In this document: piece by piece, positions 39,501 through 49,400 of the stretch
How positions within the stretch are numbered: position 1 is the first letter of the stretch
How the letters are laid out: each line of letters begins with the position of its first letter
NCBI GenBank assembly: GCA_963682055.1
Contig: OY821740.1
Span: 44,102,795-44,166,794 of the forward strand
From: Primula veris
Taxonomy: Eukaryota > Streptophyta > Magnoliopsida > Ericales > Primulaceae
Direction of reading: 5' to 3'
DNA: 64,000 bases
Translations under genes and position numbers: made by a program
Notes under the pieces: generated by a model
What the model was told of the DNA's origin: nothing
Seen by the model: the letters and a program-made list of their open reading frames with translations, nothing else
Databases searched by the model: none

Positions 39501-42500
39501 CATCTTCAGCACCATCATAATTCATTATTGACCACCCATCATCATTGAATCCGTTCACAGCATCATTGAAACCTCTGTGTATAAAAGAAAAAGACAAAAG
39601 GTAACTACTTATATCGAGATCGATTGTCTTTCTCTCTTATCTTGCCAAGAGAAATCCAATACAGATACATACAGGGAGCTGTGCAGGTATAACAATGTGG
39701 TACACATCTATGGAGAAAGTCTAGGGTTACGTACACTTTTGTAAACCACACTAACATTTTTCAATTTTACTACACCCAACTAATAATTTTTTTAGCACAC
39801 TCTCCTGCCACTTATCTGTCGAATCAAATGGCATGTTGCATCACATGGATGTTTTCCATAAGGATAATAGGGTTAATTACAGTTTTCTACACTCAGCTAT
39901 CAATGATGGAACTGAACAAACCCAGACCAACCATAAACCAAACCAGATCGACCATAAACCAAACCTAACGAAACCAATTATCTATTGGTTTGATTCGGTT
40001 TAGAAATCCATAAACCGATATACTCGGTTCGGTTTGCGATTTTAGTGTTTTTGAAACCAAACCGATCCGATTACTTCTACATACGTCAATATATTTATAC
40101 ACATTATTATAAAGGAATAGTTGTATCTAGTGTAACTTAAACGTGGTTTTTCTAAAAAAAATCAAAGTTTAAACCGACCGAGTCAAATTAAAAAAAGTGT
40201 TACCTGCGTGTACAAAATCGTGAAGTAGGATGTACAAAACTGTAATTATCTAGAACAGATTTTTCTTTTCATCAACCAACCTGCTTAGCCTCTGACTAAA
40301 AGTTCGAAGAACAGCCGGTTGTTTCCCGAGTCCATATACTACCTCTCCACTTGTCTCCTGAGCTACCTGTCTGATGTAGTGCAATGCCTTCACAAGGATT
40401 TGAATACTTTCAGATACACTTCTATACATGGCTACATGCACAAAGTTTAAATAAAGCTTATTTGATATGAGCACTTTCTTAACCCAGTCAAATATATTTA
40501 GGTAAGTTTATAGGCAAAAACTTAACTCTCACGACACACTGAAAAGGAGGTTGTTGCGTACCGCGATAGTCATTTTCTGGGCTACAAGTTTTGATGATTC
40601 GTAAAGAGGACGCAACACCTCTGGAACACTCCATGCCTAAAATATCCAGTTAGTAGAAAAAATGACAACAGAAAAGAAGAAGGAAATAGTAAGCTACAGA
40701 AAGCAAACCTGTAGATTCAGGTGGTCTACTATGTGTACAATTGACCCTCCACCCTCATAGGGCCTTATTAGATAACCACTTGGTAGCATTTCAGCTCTGA
40801 CAAATTGAGAAGTAGTAGTAGTACTCGGACTCGCTCCAGTACCTGACAGAGATCTCTCACAGACCTTGAAAAATTATAATAATTCGGTGAAGGCTTATTT
40901 AACATCGTAACTCACATAAAGGCAAACGACGTGGGTTGATACCCAATTAGTATCCTAGACTATAAAAAAGTAATGATTAGTACCATGTACTATTTGCATT
41001 CCCACTTTAGGACGTGATTAATACCCAATGTAGGCCAATTCCGTCCAAATAAATGACATACATCTAACTTAAATATCATTTCACATTTTTTTACCCTCTA
41101 AATTGAAAATAAGTACAAATATTCCATTTTTCCCATTTACAGAAAAAAAATTACATACCTTTTTTTTCTTTATAAAAAATATAAAAACTAACAGAATGAT
41201 AACAAAAAATTAAAATAAAAAAAGATACTCCTCCACCACCACCTTTACTAAACACATCTCTAATCCAAATCGTAAACACTGTCGCCGTTCATTACGCGGA
41301 TTTGACCCTAATTCAACGAACTCTAAACTTTAAATTACTCAATTCACTGCATCATCCTCATCTGCCATCGTGCGCTGCCTATATAGCCCCCAACTCTGCT
41401 AGTTAATTTATAATCTCAGCCAATTACATTTCATCATACCTCCCATCAATTAAGTCAGTCCCAACTGCAATCCAAACTCTCACATACATATATCAATAAA
41501 ACGTGTTCCCATGCCACATCATATTTCCACCCAAGGTTTCAAAAAGCGCTAAGCGGGTCCTAGGCGGAAAGGGTCCACCTAGCGCCTAATTGGCCGCCTA
41601 GGCCGCCTTTTTCCCGCCTAATGCCTAGGCGCCTAGTCCCCTCCTAGCGCCTAGGCGGGCGTCTAGGCCGATTTTTAAAACACTGCTTTCACCACCACCA
41701 CCGCTCCCCTGAGCACCACCACCGCTACCCCGAGCACCACCACTGCTCCTCTGAGCAACACCACCGGTTCCCCCTCTTTCTCCGTTGCATGTCTTTGAAT
41801 GTATCTCAGATACAGAGAGAGAGAGAATCTGTCTTACTACTTTCGTTTGACTTTTAATTGGATTTAGTGAAATGGCAAGAAGATTCTTTTGGATAACCGG
41901 AAAAAAATTATGTGGCGTTAAATGACATCATCGCTTTAGATGGAATTGGGTTAAATATTGAAAGCCATGTCTTAAATTGGGAATGCAAATAGTACATGGT
42001 AGTAATTGTAACTTTCTTATAGTTCAAGATACTAACGGTCTTCGACTATTTCATTCAAATCATTCAATAACAGTAACGACAACTACTAATTCGTTTGGAG
42101 TAGTGAAATCGATGGAACCACGTACCACAAGACTGCCATTATCTAGGTTTGTAGTGTATCTTAAGGTCCAGATATCCCGAGCAGGAGCCAGGGTGGTTGG
42201 AGCATACATCTGAAAACAATTTTAGGTGTCTATTTCTTTTGCAACGTTGAAGTTCTATAGAATAATTACAAGAAGGATGATTGAGTATAATCATTTACCT
42301 GGGTGTATATTAGTTCAATTGTTCCTCCATTAGCAGTAGGTAACATTGTAAAAACTTCCAAGCTCCGACAGTCGCGGAACCAAGATGGGCGATCTTTAAG
42401 GATCTCGGCAACCTGATCACAAGAGAGGGGGATGAGACAGAGAACGAGAGATGCTTGCATTATAATATGAGCGAATTGCATGCATAATTCAAAATATATA

Positions 42501-45500
42501 CAAGACTACAAAAACCAATTAATTCTCACCTTTGTAGGTTCTAGACTTACTAGACCACAAGCTCTAGCTGCAACCCCACGGCAACTATTTGAAATTGCAA
42601 AGATCCCAGCAGATTCCGGACCAGGCTAACAAAAAAAAAATTTACTCATTTATCAATTATTTAGCTTTGTTGACTTGCAATAGCGGTGTTTTGCTTTGTA
42701 ATCTTATATTCATTTTATTCTGAAATGCTCAAAACTAAAAATAAGTAACGGATAAAGCCAATTCAAATGAGCTTAAAACCTTCATTCCAGGCATTTGGAC
42801 CCAATCAACGGCAGTTCCTGTAGCCTTCGAAAGGAATTCCGCCAAGGTCTCCTCTGCAATTGATAAAAGTCTGCAAAATGAAATTGAATTTAATAATTGA
42901 TAGGTAATACTGATAGAGCTCACTGTGATATGGCATTAATTTTATTTTTTTGCCATTCTATATATACATATCTTTTCAGTTTGTAATCAATAATAAAGAT
43001 TACCCAGCTGGATTATCAGCATCCCTTTGAGAGGCGGTAATGGCAGACTCACAGTTTGGATCAGTATTTGCTGCTGGACCCTGCAGAACAATGGTTATAA
43101 GATAGGTTATTGTGTCAGGCAAGAAAATACCCGATTTTTTTTGGAATTAGATAATCTTTCAATCAAATTATAAAAAAAAAAAAAAATGTATTGATAAGTC
43201 GTGTATATGCCCGGGAAGCACAATACTTAGAACTTTTTTTCTTCTTTTTATTAAGGATCTCCCAAGATCCGTACAATACTTGGAACTAGTGCCATTGAGT
43301 TAACTACAGCTGGAGATTCATGTTTATTACATCTAAAGAGCAAAAAAGGGGGGGAAATAACTCACAGTATGCAGATGCTGCCGCATGTAACCGTTCTCAC
43401 ACACCAATTGCGATACCTGTTTTTGCAGCCGATCATTTTCCTCCATCAACAGCTTATTCATTGCACTCAGTTTCTTGTTCACGGTCTGTAATTGGGAAGA
43501 CTCTTTTCTTTGCTTCTCACGACACCTACATAGCAAAACATGCATTGAATTTGCCAGAACCAAGCACATAATACTGCTAAATTACCAGCAAAACCAAAAG
43601 GCTGCAAGTCAAAGAGACCAAATTTAATAAGCACATTAAACAAGTAGCAAATAAAGTTGGCCTTCTCTGTCATACTTCTCCCTTTCTTTGCATTTTTGTA
43701 TTTAGAAAGTAGACTTTGGAGAAAACTCCTACGTAAACCCTAGATTCTTAATCTCATTCCATAGCACAGTTCAAGTTGTCAATTACAAGCATTACAGCAA
43801 CGGAAGTCAACACGTTTATTATGGAAGACAGAACCAGGGACTGAGCAATTTAATTGGCGTTACATAAATGTAAATTTCCATCCTCATAAACAAGTAGCAG
43901 CAGATATTGATAAGGACATTCTTTTTGTATCGTTTATTTTACACCTTCCTGGCAAATCACCACATTTCCTAATTTACTGCAGTCAGCAAATATGTTCGAA
44001 CCACTATTCCTATCAAACAAGTAATAATATAGTGATCAAATGAATTAAGTCATTTACCAGTGAGTTAAAAATCAAACTCATTTAATTAGACGTCTTAAAG
44101 GAAAAAGCTCGACAAGGCCTTTCATTGGGAAGTGTGTGGATATAGGCCTTTCTTCCAATTTTGGTGTTAACTTTTCATTACCCCTCAAAACAAATAATTA
44201 GTTTCCCAGAAACCTCTACATTCCCCAAAGTTGGTAATTTCCATTCCCTGACAAGTATAAGCCACTCTATGTTGATATAATCCCATCAAACATATGATAT
44301 TACAGTGATCTCCAATTTCAATCACATTCATAGCACAGCACAAGTCACAAGCCATCTATATTTACCTTTGCCTGAATAAAATTGCAAAAAAAAAAGAAGC
44401 AGACAGGGTGATTTAAAAGGTGGCACTAGAATTTGCAGTAATTAAGCCTAACAGTAATTTCTCATGTGTGCAATATATTTCCTCATTCTAGGTTAGAATC
44501 TCTGCTTTAGAATCAGAAGGCCATTAGAATCTCTGCTTTACTCAAAATTCTTAATTTCTATTCCCTGGCAAGTATAAATCAATCTGTTTTGATATAACCT
44601 CATCAAACAAATGATATTGCAGTAATCACCAATCTCAATCATATTCAATAGTACAGCACAAGCATTCCACCTATTACACATCAAATATATATATATATAT
44701 ATATATACATTGAAAATAAGAAAAGCAGTTGGGTGATTTTATAAGATGGCATTGAAACTAGCAGTAATCAAACCTAACAGTGATTACACGTGTCAAATAT
44801 ATTAACATTATTTCCTCTTTCTAGGTAAACAAGTAATGGCAAATAAGTTTCCTTTTCACTTTCCCTCAGATACCCCCTCCCAAATTATTTACCTTTATTC
44901 TCTTGACAAAAATGAAATCAAATATATTTCCACTACAATCCCTATAACAAGCAACTAACATTACATATAACTCTTTATTCCCCTGATACTCCCTCCGTTC
45001 CCAATTAATTGTCTTCTACAAAATTACGTGCAATTTTGACCGGTTTATAATATGTATCAAAATTGTCGAAATGAAAATTTTCAAAACTAAATCATTGAAA
45101 ATTTTCAAAACTAAATCATATAATTTAATGTTTTAACTATATGATTAACTTTTGAAAATTTTCATTCCGACAATTTTGATAGAAGTTATTGGCCGATCAA
45201 AATTGCACGTAATTTCGTAGTGGACAATTAATTGGGAACGGAGGGAGTACTTAACTCCTAAGAACTCAAAATCTGGTCCACTTAGTGTTTATGCATTTAA
45301 ATTTGTCCCCACTACATCCTCAAACCAATTTAACAATCAAGGTAGGGAGCAGCTACATCAAAATGATTGTAAATTAGCATTACCTTATTAATGATCAGAG
45401 GAGGGTTCATATATATAATTGAGTAGCTCCAATTAAGAATTATCTGGGGCCCCCCTTCTTTCAATAAAGACCCAGTCTTTCCATTTCACTTTCCTTCTGA

Positions 45501-47330
45501 ATAACACTGACTTCCCTAATTTCATCCACTGACAGTGATTAAGTTCAAAAATTAGGGAAATCTCTAATTTAGTACCTCAACTTTTTTAGTCAAGTTTCAT
45601 TAGTACCCAGCATTTACACAAAGTCATTCTCCCAACGACTTGATACAGTGTAACAATCTGCTAATTATTATTTTAAAAAAATACTGCGTTGTTAACTTGA
45701 TCAGGCCACTCGCCATAATCAATAGGAGTGGTAACCGTGTCAAACAACGAAGCAGAACAAAGAATCACTACAAAGTAAGCGAAGCGAATAATAGTGAATT
45801 ACAGCTGTAAATAATTAGTAAAATTATGCATTAAAGAAAACCGAAACTTTTTCATAGGGAAACATTAAGACCCCAAATTTAGTAAAATTGTATTTGTACA
45901 CATTATCCCTAAATTTAGTCAAATTGTAATTTTTGAGAAGGTTAGTACTGTGAATTTATAAATTTTAACCTTATGTTTTACTACCTCCGTTTCTATTTAA
46001 GTGTTCAATTTAATTATTTTACCTGCCATACATATTCAACAAAACAGTAATTTAAAAAGGAACGGAGGCAGTAGTAAACTTAAAAAGTGTGACATCTTGT
46101 AAAATGTAATACTCCCTCCGTTTCAATTCAATTGTTCACTATGAATATACGTACGCATTCTCAAAGACAAATAATTAGTACCTAGGTTGCCAAATGACAA
46201 ATTTGAAGAAACTTCCATCCCAAAATACAAATAATTAGTACTGAATTTAAAAGTACATATCACTAAAACTGTAATCCCAAAATACACTTAAATTCATAGT
46301 GGACAATTAATATAGGACACAAGGGGGATATAGTTGCCACTATAAAAAACAAAAACGGGAAGCACAGACGAGAAAAAAATTAAAAAATTACACGTGAAGT
46401 AATAAAAAGCAGGATTCGAGAAGTGGGTAAGGGGAACGGGAAACAAGACTTTTCTAACAAGAAACAAGTTTGACGGTAACTATATATCTATGCGGGGGGT
46501 AAGTAGACTAAAAGAATAAAAAATCTAAATTTACATGTGAAATAATAGGAAGCTGGAAAAAGGAAACAATAGTAAAAGCCTCAAGACAAAGGGGAAACCG
46601 GCGGTTTTGGAGGAAGTAGACTAAGCGAGTAAATAATATTAAAATTCATACGTGAAATACTGTAAATTATAGGAAGCAGGAAACGAGAAGTGAATACGTA
46701 ACTATGTATCTACGCGGGGGAGTAAGTAGACTATAAAAATAAAAATACTAAAAATATACATGTGAAATAAACAATAGGAAGCAGTAAACGAGATGTGGGA
46801 AACTAAGTTTCTCGGTAACTATATACTTATGGAGGGGAGTAAGTAGACTAAAAGAGTAAAGAATTTTAAACACACCAGAAATACATAATAATAGGAAGGA
46901 AGTAGGAAACGAGAAGAACGTACGGGAAACAAGTTTCTCCGAAAGTATCTATGCGGGGAGACTAAAAGAGTAAAAAAAATACTAAAATTGACACGAGAAA
47001 TAAATAATAGGAAGCAGGAAACGAGAAGAAGGAGTAATAAAAGTAATGGGAAGTAGGAAACGAGAAAGGGGAAAAAGGGAGTAAAAAAAAGGGGGGAAAT
47101 GACCTGCGGTTTTGGAACCAGACTTTGATCTGTTTAGGATCGATGTTAGATAGCAAAGGAGAAGCAGTAATAAGCTGGTGTCTACGAAGGGATGTCGGTT
47201 TAGGACACTCGGCATATAATCTCTCTAAAGCCTCAACTTGTTCTGTACTATATCTAACGTATTTTCCCCCTCCATCTCCTCCCTCGCTGCTGCTCTCTCC
47301 GCTCTGCTGACGTGTCAACACCATCGCCAT
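30972..47330 (-). CDS. REV: Class III HD-ZIP transcription factor, REVOLUTA-like
   Basis: A nuclear regulator of leaf polarity, meristem and vascular patterning. Eighteen exons join in frame to 838 residues (Arabidopsis REV has about 842): 47104-47330, 43366-43525, 43004-43080, 42780-42870, 42530-42625, 42299-42412, 42126-42209, 40709-40864, 40562-40636, 40281-40387, 39388-39574, 34816-35004, 34386-34466, 34152-34286, 33004-33335, 32306-32411, 31987-32136, 30972-31121. Domains in order: homeodomain about 22-85 ([20 protein letters not shown]...[11 protein letters not shown]), leucine zipper about 90-125 ([17 protein letters not shown]), START about 155-370 ([20 protein letters not shown]), then [33 protein letters not shown], and a C-terminal MEKHLA region ending FVNWSF. 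REV-like rather than PHB/PHV by GIFAIS, HLGTELL and [10 protein letters not shown]. Oddities: the homeodomain helix-2 region reads [15 protein letters not shown], and introns are packed with transposons. Confidence 0.95.
31328..31494. repeat. 75-bp direct repeat and (TA)n tract in the last REV intron
   Basis: A block beginning ACGTATATATGTATGTATAT recurs with a 75-bp offset (31328 and 31403), followed by a (TA)n run at about 31457-31494 and a GT-rich tail. Reading frames here are artefacts of the repeat. Confidence 0.85.
33462..33498. repeat. (TA)n microsatellite in REV intron
   Basis: About 18 TA units between REV exons 14 and 15. Confidence 0.95.
33625..34015. mobile_element. MITE-like element in REV intron 14
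   Basis: The left end CAATGGTCCCCATACT and the reverse complement of the right end CAATAGTCCCCATGCT form a terminal inverted repeat; further in, ATTTGGTC pairs with ATTTGATC. Length about 390 bp, no coding capacity. No target duplication was clear. Confidence 0.6.
35662..37319. mobile_element. Tourist/Harbinger-like element in REV intron 11
   Basis: Starts GGCCTTGTTTGGTAGAGG and ends in the inverted form (CAAACAAACGAGGCC), flanked by the 3-bp duplication TAA (35659-35661, 37320-37322), as expected for PIF/Harbinger-type elements. An internal block containing CTTTATAGTCCGGAGATATT is repeated with a 178-bp offset (35829, 36007). A second element is inserted within it. No transposase reading frame is seen, so it is non-autonomous. 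Confidence 0.8.
36091..37027. mobile_element. Nested element with long inverted repeats
   Basis: The left side starts AAGGGGCAATTAACAAAAAC and ATACCC; the reverse complement of the right side gives AAGGATAAATTAACAAAACA and then ATACT. The complementarity extends inward: a CT-rich block (about 36210-36330) faces a GA-rich block (about 36740-36922). The core holds several copies of a 20-22-bp unit like CATACCCTAATTTTAAAA (36374-36516). It lies inside the Tourist-like element. Confidence 0.6.
37533..39307. mobile_element. Solo LTR in REV intron 11
   Basis: Begins TGTAAACACCCG and ends GGGGTGTCACA, flanked by a perfect 5-bp duplication CTAAG (37528-37532 and 39308-39312). Length 1775 bp with no internal domain. 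It shares the conserved 3' portion with the solo LTR at 25773-27480 (for example TCGGGACCA(G/A)CAATGAAC and TTATTCGGCC), but the first roughly 450 bp differ. It lies 80 bp from REV exon 11. Confidence 0.88.
40946..42035. mobile_element. Inverted-repeat DNA element in REV intron 7
   Basis: The left side carries TTAGTATCCTAGACTATAA and then ACCATGTACTATTTGCATTC; the reverse complement of the right side reads TTAGTATCTTGAACTATAA and then ACCATGTACTATTTGCATTC. The similarity spans about 110-120 bp per arm. The interior of about 850 bp has no transposase frame and contains the GC-rich element at 41533-41685. Long arms could suggest a Mutator-like element, but I could not find a 9-bp duplication, so the ends are approximate. 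Confidence 0.75.
41533..41685. mobile_element. GC-rich dispersed element, copy 2
   Basis: Starts AAGGTTTCAAAAAGCGC and ends TTTTTAAAACACTG, with repeated GCCTAGGCG-type phrases that are partly self-complementary. It matches 30001-30120 and is nested inside the inverted-repeat element of REV intron 7. Confidence 0.65.
42616..42790 (-). promoter_or_regulatory. miR165/166 target site split by a REV intron
   Basis: The spliced mRNA joins CTGGAATGAAG (42790-42780, end of exon 4) to CCTGGTCCGG (42625-42616, start of exon 5), giving a 21-nt site coding MKPGP in the START domain. Against miR166 it has two mismatches at the miRNA 3' end and a G:U pair at miRNA position 1. As in other HD-ZIP III genes the intact site exists only after splicing. 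The GGA glycine codon (Arabidopsis REV uses GGG) removes one more usual mismatch. Confidence 0.95.
44225..44830. repeat. Diverged tandem duplication of about 315 bp in REV intron 1
   Basis: Two blocks, about 44225-44500 and 44540-44830, share ATTCCCTG(A/G)CAAGTATAA, GATATAA-C-TCATCAAAC, a TTGCAGT/TACAGT phrase and TTTCTAGGT-type ends in the same order, offset by about 317 bp. Similarity looks like roughly 80 percent by eye. An (AT)n run at 44685-44707 interrupts the second copy. Confidence 0.65.
44989..45247. mobile_element. Stowaway-type MITE in REV intron 1
   Basis: Begins CTCCCTCCGTTCCCAATTAA and ends TTAATTGGGAACGGAGGGAG, a perfect 20-bp terminal inverted repeat, flanked by TA on both sides. 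Internal complementarity continues (CCGACAATTTTGAT against ATCAAAATTGTCGAAA). It is the best preserved of the related MITEs in the window. Confidence 0.93.
45985..46072. mobile_element. Short Stowaway-like MITE in REV intron 1
   Basis: CTACCTCCGTTTCTATTTAA at the left and GGAACGGAGGCAG at the right form inverted ends with TA flanks. Only about 90 bp, so probably an internally deleted copy. Confidence 0.6.
46112..46328. mobile_element. Stowaway-like MITE in REV intron 1
   Basis: Begins CTCCCTCCGTTTCAATTCAA after TA, and ends with GTGGACAATTAATATAGGAC and a decayed AAGGGGGA before TA. An internal phrase ACAAATAATTAGTAC is present twice. Confidence 0.65.
46376..47070. repeat. Minisatellite of about 115-bp units beside REV exon 1
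   Basis: Five or six degenerate tandem units, each with a TATCTATGCGGGG-type phrase, then AAGTAGACTAAAAGA, an A-rich stretch, a TACATGTGAAATAA-type phrase and AGGAAGCAGGAAACGAGAAG. The AAGTAGACT anchor occurs at 46501, 46614, 46724 and 46841, with a shortened form near 46958, so spacing is 110-117 bp. It ends about 35 bp from the exon 1 boundary at 47104. Confidence 0.85.
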
Positions 47331-47546
47331 ATACCTACATCAGACCGAGCAACTGTTTTGTTTGTTTTAGAGAGAGAGAGATAGAGTTGGGTTGTGTGAG
47401 TTGTGTGAGTTGTGGAGAAGAAAGGGGAGAGAGAGAGAAAGAGAGGTTTAGCTGAGTGAGCTATGGCTCGAGAATCAAGAAAACAGCAGTCCTATGCTAT
47501 ATGCTTTGGTATGCAAACATTACATACATACATACATACAACTGGT

Positions 47547-47941
47547 ATGTTTTGATAGGTATATAGTTTTCATATACTTCGGTTTATATTGTTCAAAATG
47601 AACCGATAATTAAATAAAATACACTGTTCGTCTGATAAATAAACTGAACATGAACTTTTGTTTGTGTTCGTTTATGTTCGTGTACATTGATAGGTATATA
47701 GTTTTCATATACTTCGGTTTATATTGTTCAAAATGAACTGATAATTAAATAAAATACACTGTTCGTCTGATAAATAAACTGAACATGAACTTTTGTTTGT
47801 GTTCGTTTATGTTCGTGTACATGTACACGAACATAAACGAACACGAACAAAGTCATGTTCAGTTCATTTATTTAATTATCAGTTCATTTTGAACAATATA
47901 AACCGAAGTATACGAAAACTATATACCTATCAAAACATTAT
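47547..47941. repeat. Tandem duplication joined to an inverted copy, upstream of REV
   Basis: A 135-bp unit starting TTGATAGGTATATAGTTTTC occurs at 47552-47686 and 47687-47821 with a single base difference. It is followed at once by an inverted copy (about 47819-47940) that lacks some 24 bp. The junction is the perfect palindrome GTTCGTGTACATGTACACGA and onward. The outer end of the inverted arm again reads CTATATACCTATCAAAAC. A transcript would fold into a long hairpin. Confidence 0.9.
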
Positions 47942-49400
47942 ATATAATTATTTTAATTTATACTCTTCCAAAGTACGAAACGAACTGAACAAGAGCCGAA
48001 CTTAAACTAACATTTATAAATCACATTCGACTCATTAACAGTTCACGAAACAAACTGAACACGAGCCAAACTTTTTCAATTATTTACGAGTCGAACATGA
48101 ATATCAATCTAATTGTTCGTCACGATCACGAGACGAAAACGAACAAGGCTACAAACCTAACAAACCGAACACGAACAAGAGCTTTCTCGTTTCGTCTCGG
48201 CTCATTTACAGCCTTAACTATATCTATTTTATTTAACATACCGTGTATAATACATACTCATACCTAACATCGTTTAAAATACAAATTCAGTTTAACTATT
48301 TATATCTCTACCAGATCATTCAAATATATTTAGCTTTGACTTTTATTTTACAATATAATCTGAATAGTAGGTAAATAAATAAATATTATTATATTTTTTA
48401 CATGTAATTTAATGAGATAAAATATAAGAAACTTACTAAAGAAAATAAAAACCGACAAATTATAGGTGAAAAAAATTAATAATTACTTGAATTATGAAAA
48501 TTTGCAATATTTTGTATGAATTAATTAGTGACCTTGTTGGGTCAGAAAAAATAATAAAGTTTTCTTATATCTGAAAAACAGAAATGGGAAATAAAGACAA
48601 AAGGGGATAGATAGAGGGGTGAGGGTCGAGGGAGGACATAACATTATAAACAGTGAAATGTTATTTGTACCGTATTATTGTTCAAAAGTGAGTATATTGA
48701 TAAAAAAGTTAAAATACCCACCTGAATGGATGAGCTGCTGCTCAACTTAAAGAATAAATAAGTAAAATAATAATTTTGGGCCCTTTTACCTAAGCATCAA
48801 CTGTAACCGTTTTATCAAACCTACCGTATTTTATAAATTTTAAGTAACCGTTTACATTTACATAAATTTTTAGGTTAATTATCAATTTATTTATAATAAC
48901 CTTGCATTATTTATTTTTATATATTATCATTTCTTATTTATAACAATATTTCAATTATAAAAATATGGACTCTATGATATTTATTACTGTTATATTCAAT
49001 CAGCAAATCATATACATTACTCATATAAAAATGAATTTTATGTTCCCCGAAATTTAAGAAATTGATAAGCCTTCTGATGTATGACACATTTTACACTAAA
49101 ATTATGTTTTGATATAAAAGATTCATACGGTCGTAGGTATGTTTTTCTACTACACTAGTACTAGATTACTACAACACAATGAAATTGAAGTTTAAACGGT
49201 TATATTTCAATTTTGTACGGTTTTGCCCAATTATTTTTAAACTTCTGATATTTATTCCATTTCAATTTGTAATTGTATATTTTCATTTTTGAATTTCACA
49301 TTTTATGTACATTTTTCATAAATAGAGACATTATAATTGTTAATTTTATAGATTTGTCTTTTAGACTTTAAATTAGTGTTTTGAAAAACGAAGATGTGCA

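Noticed and set aside
46376..47070. CRISPR-like array
   Set aside because: Units are degenerate along their whole length with no conserved repeat alternating with unique spacers, and the host is a plant nuclear genome.
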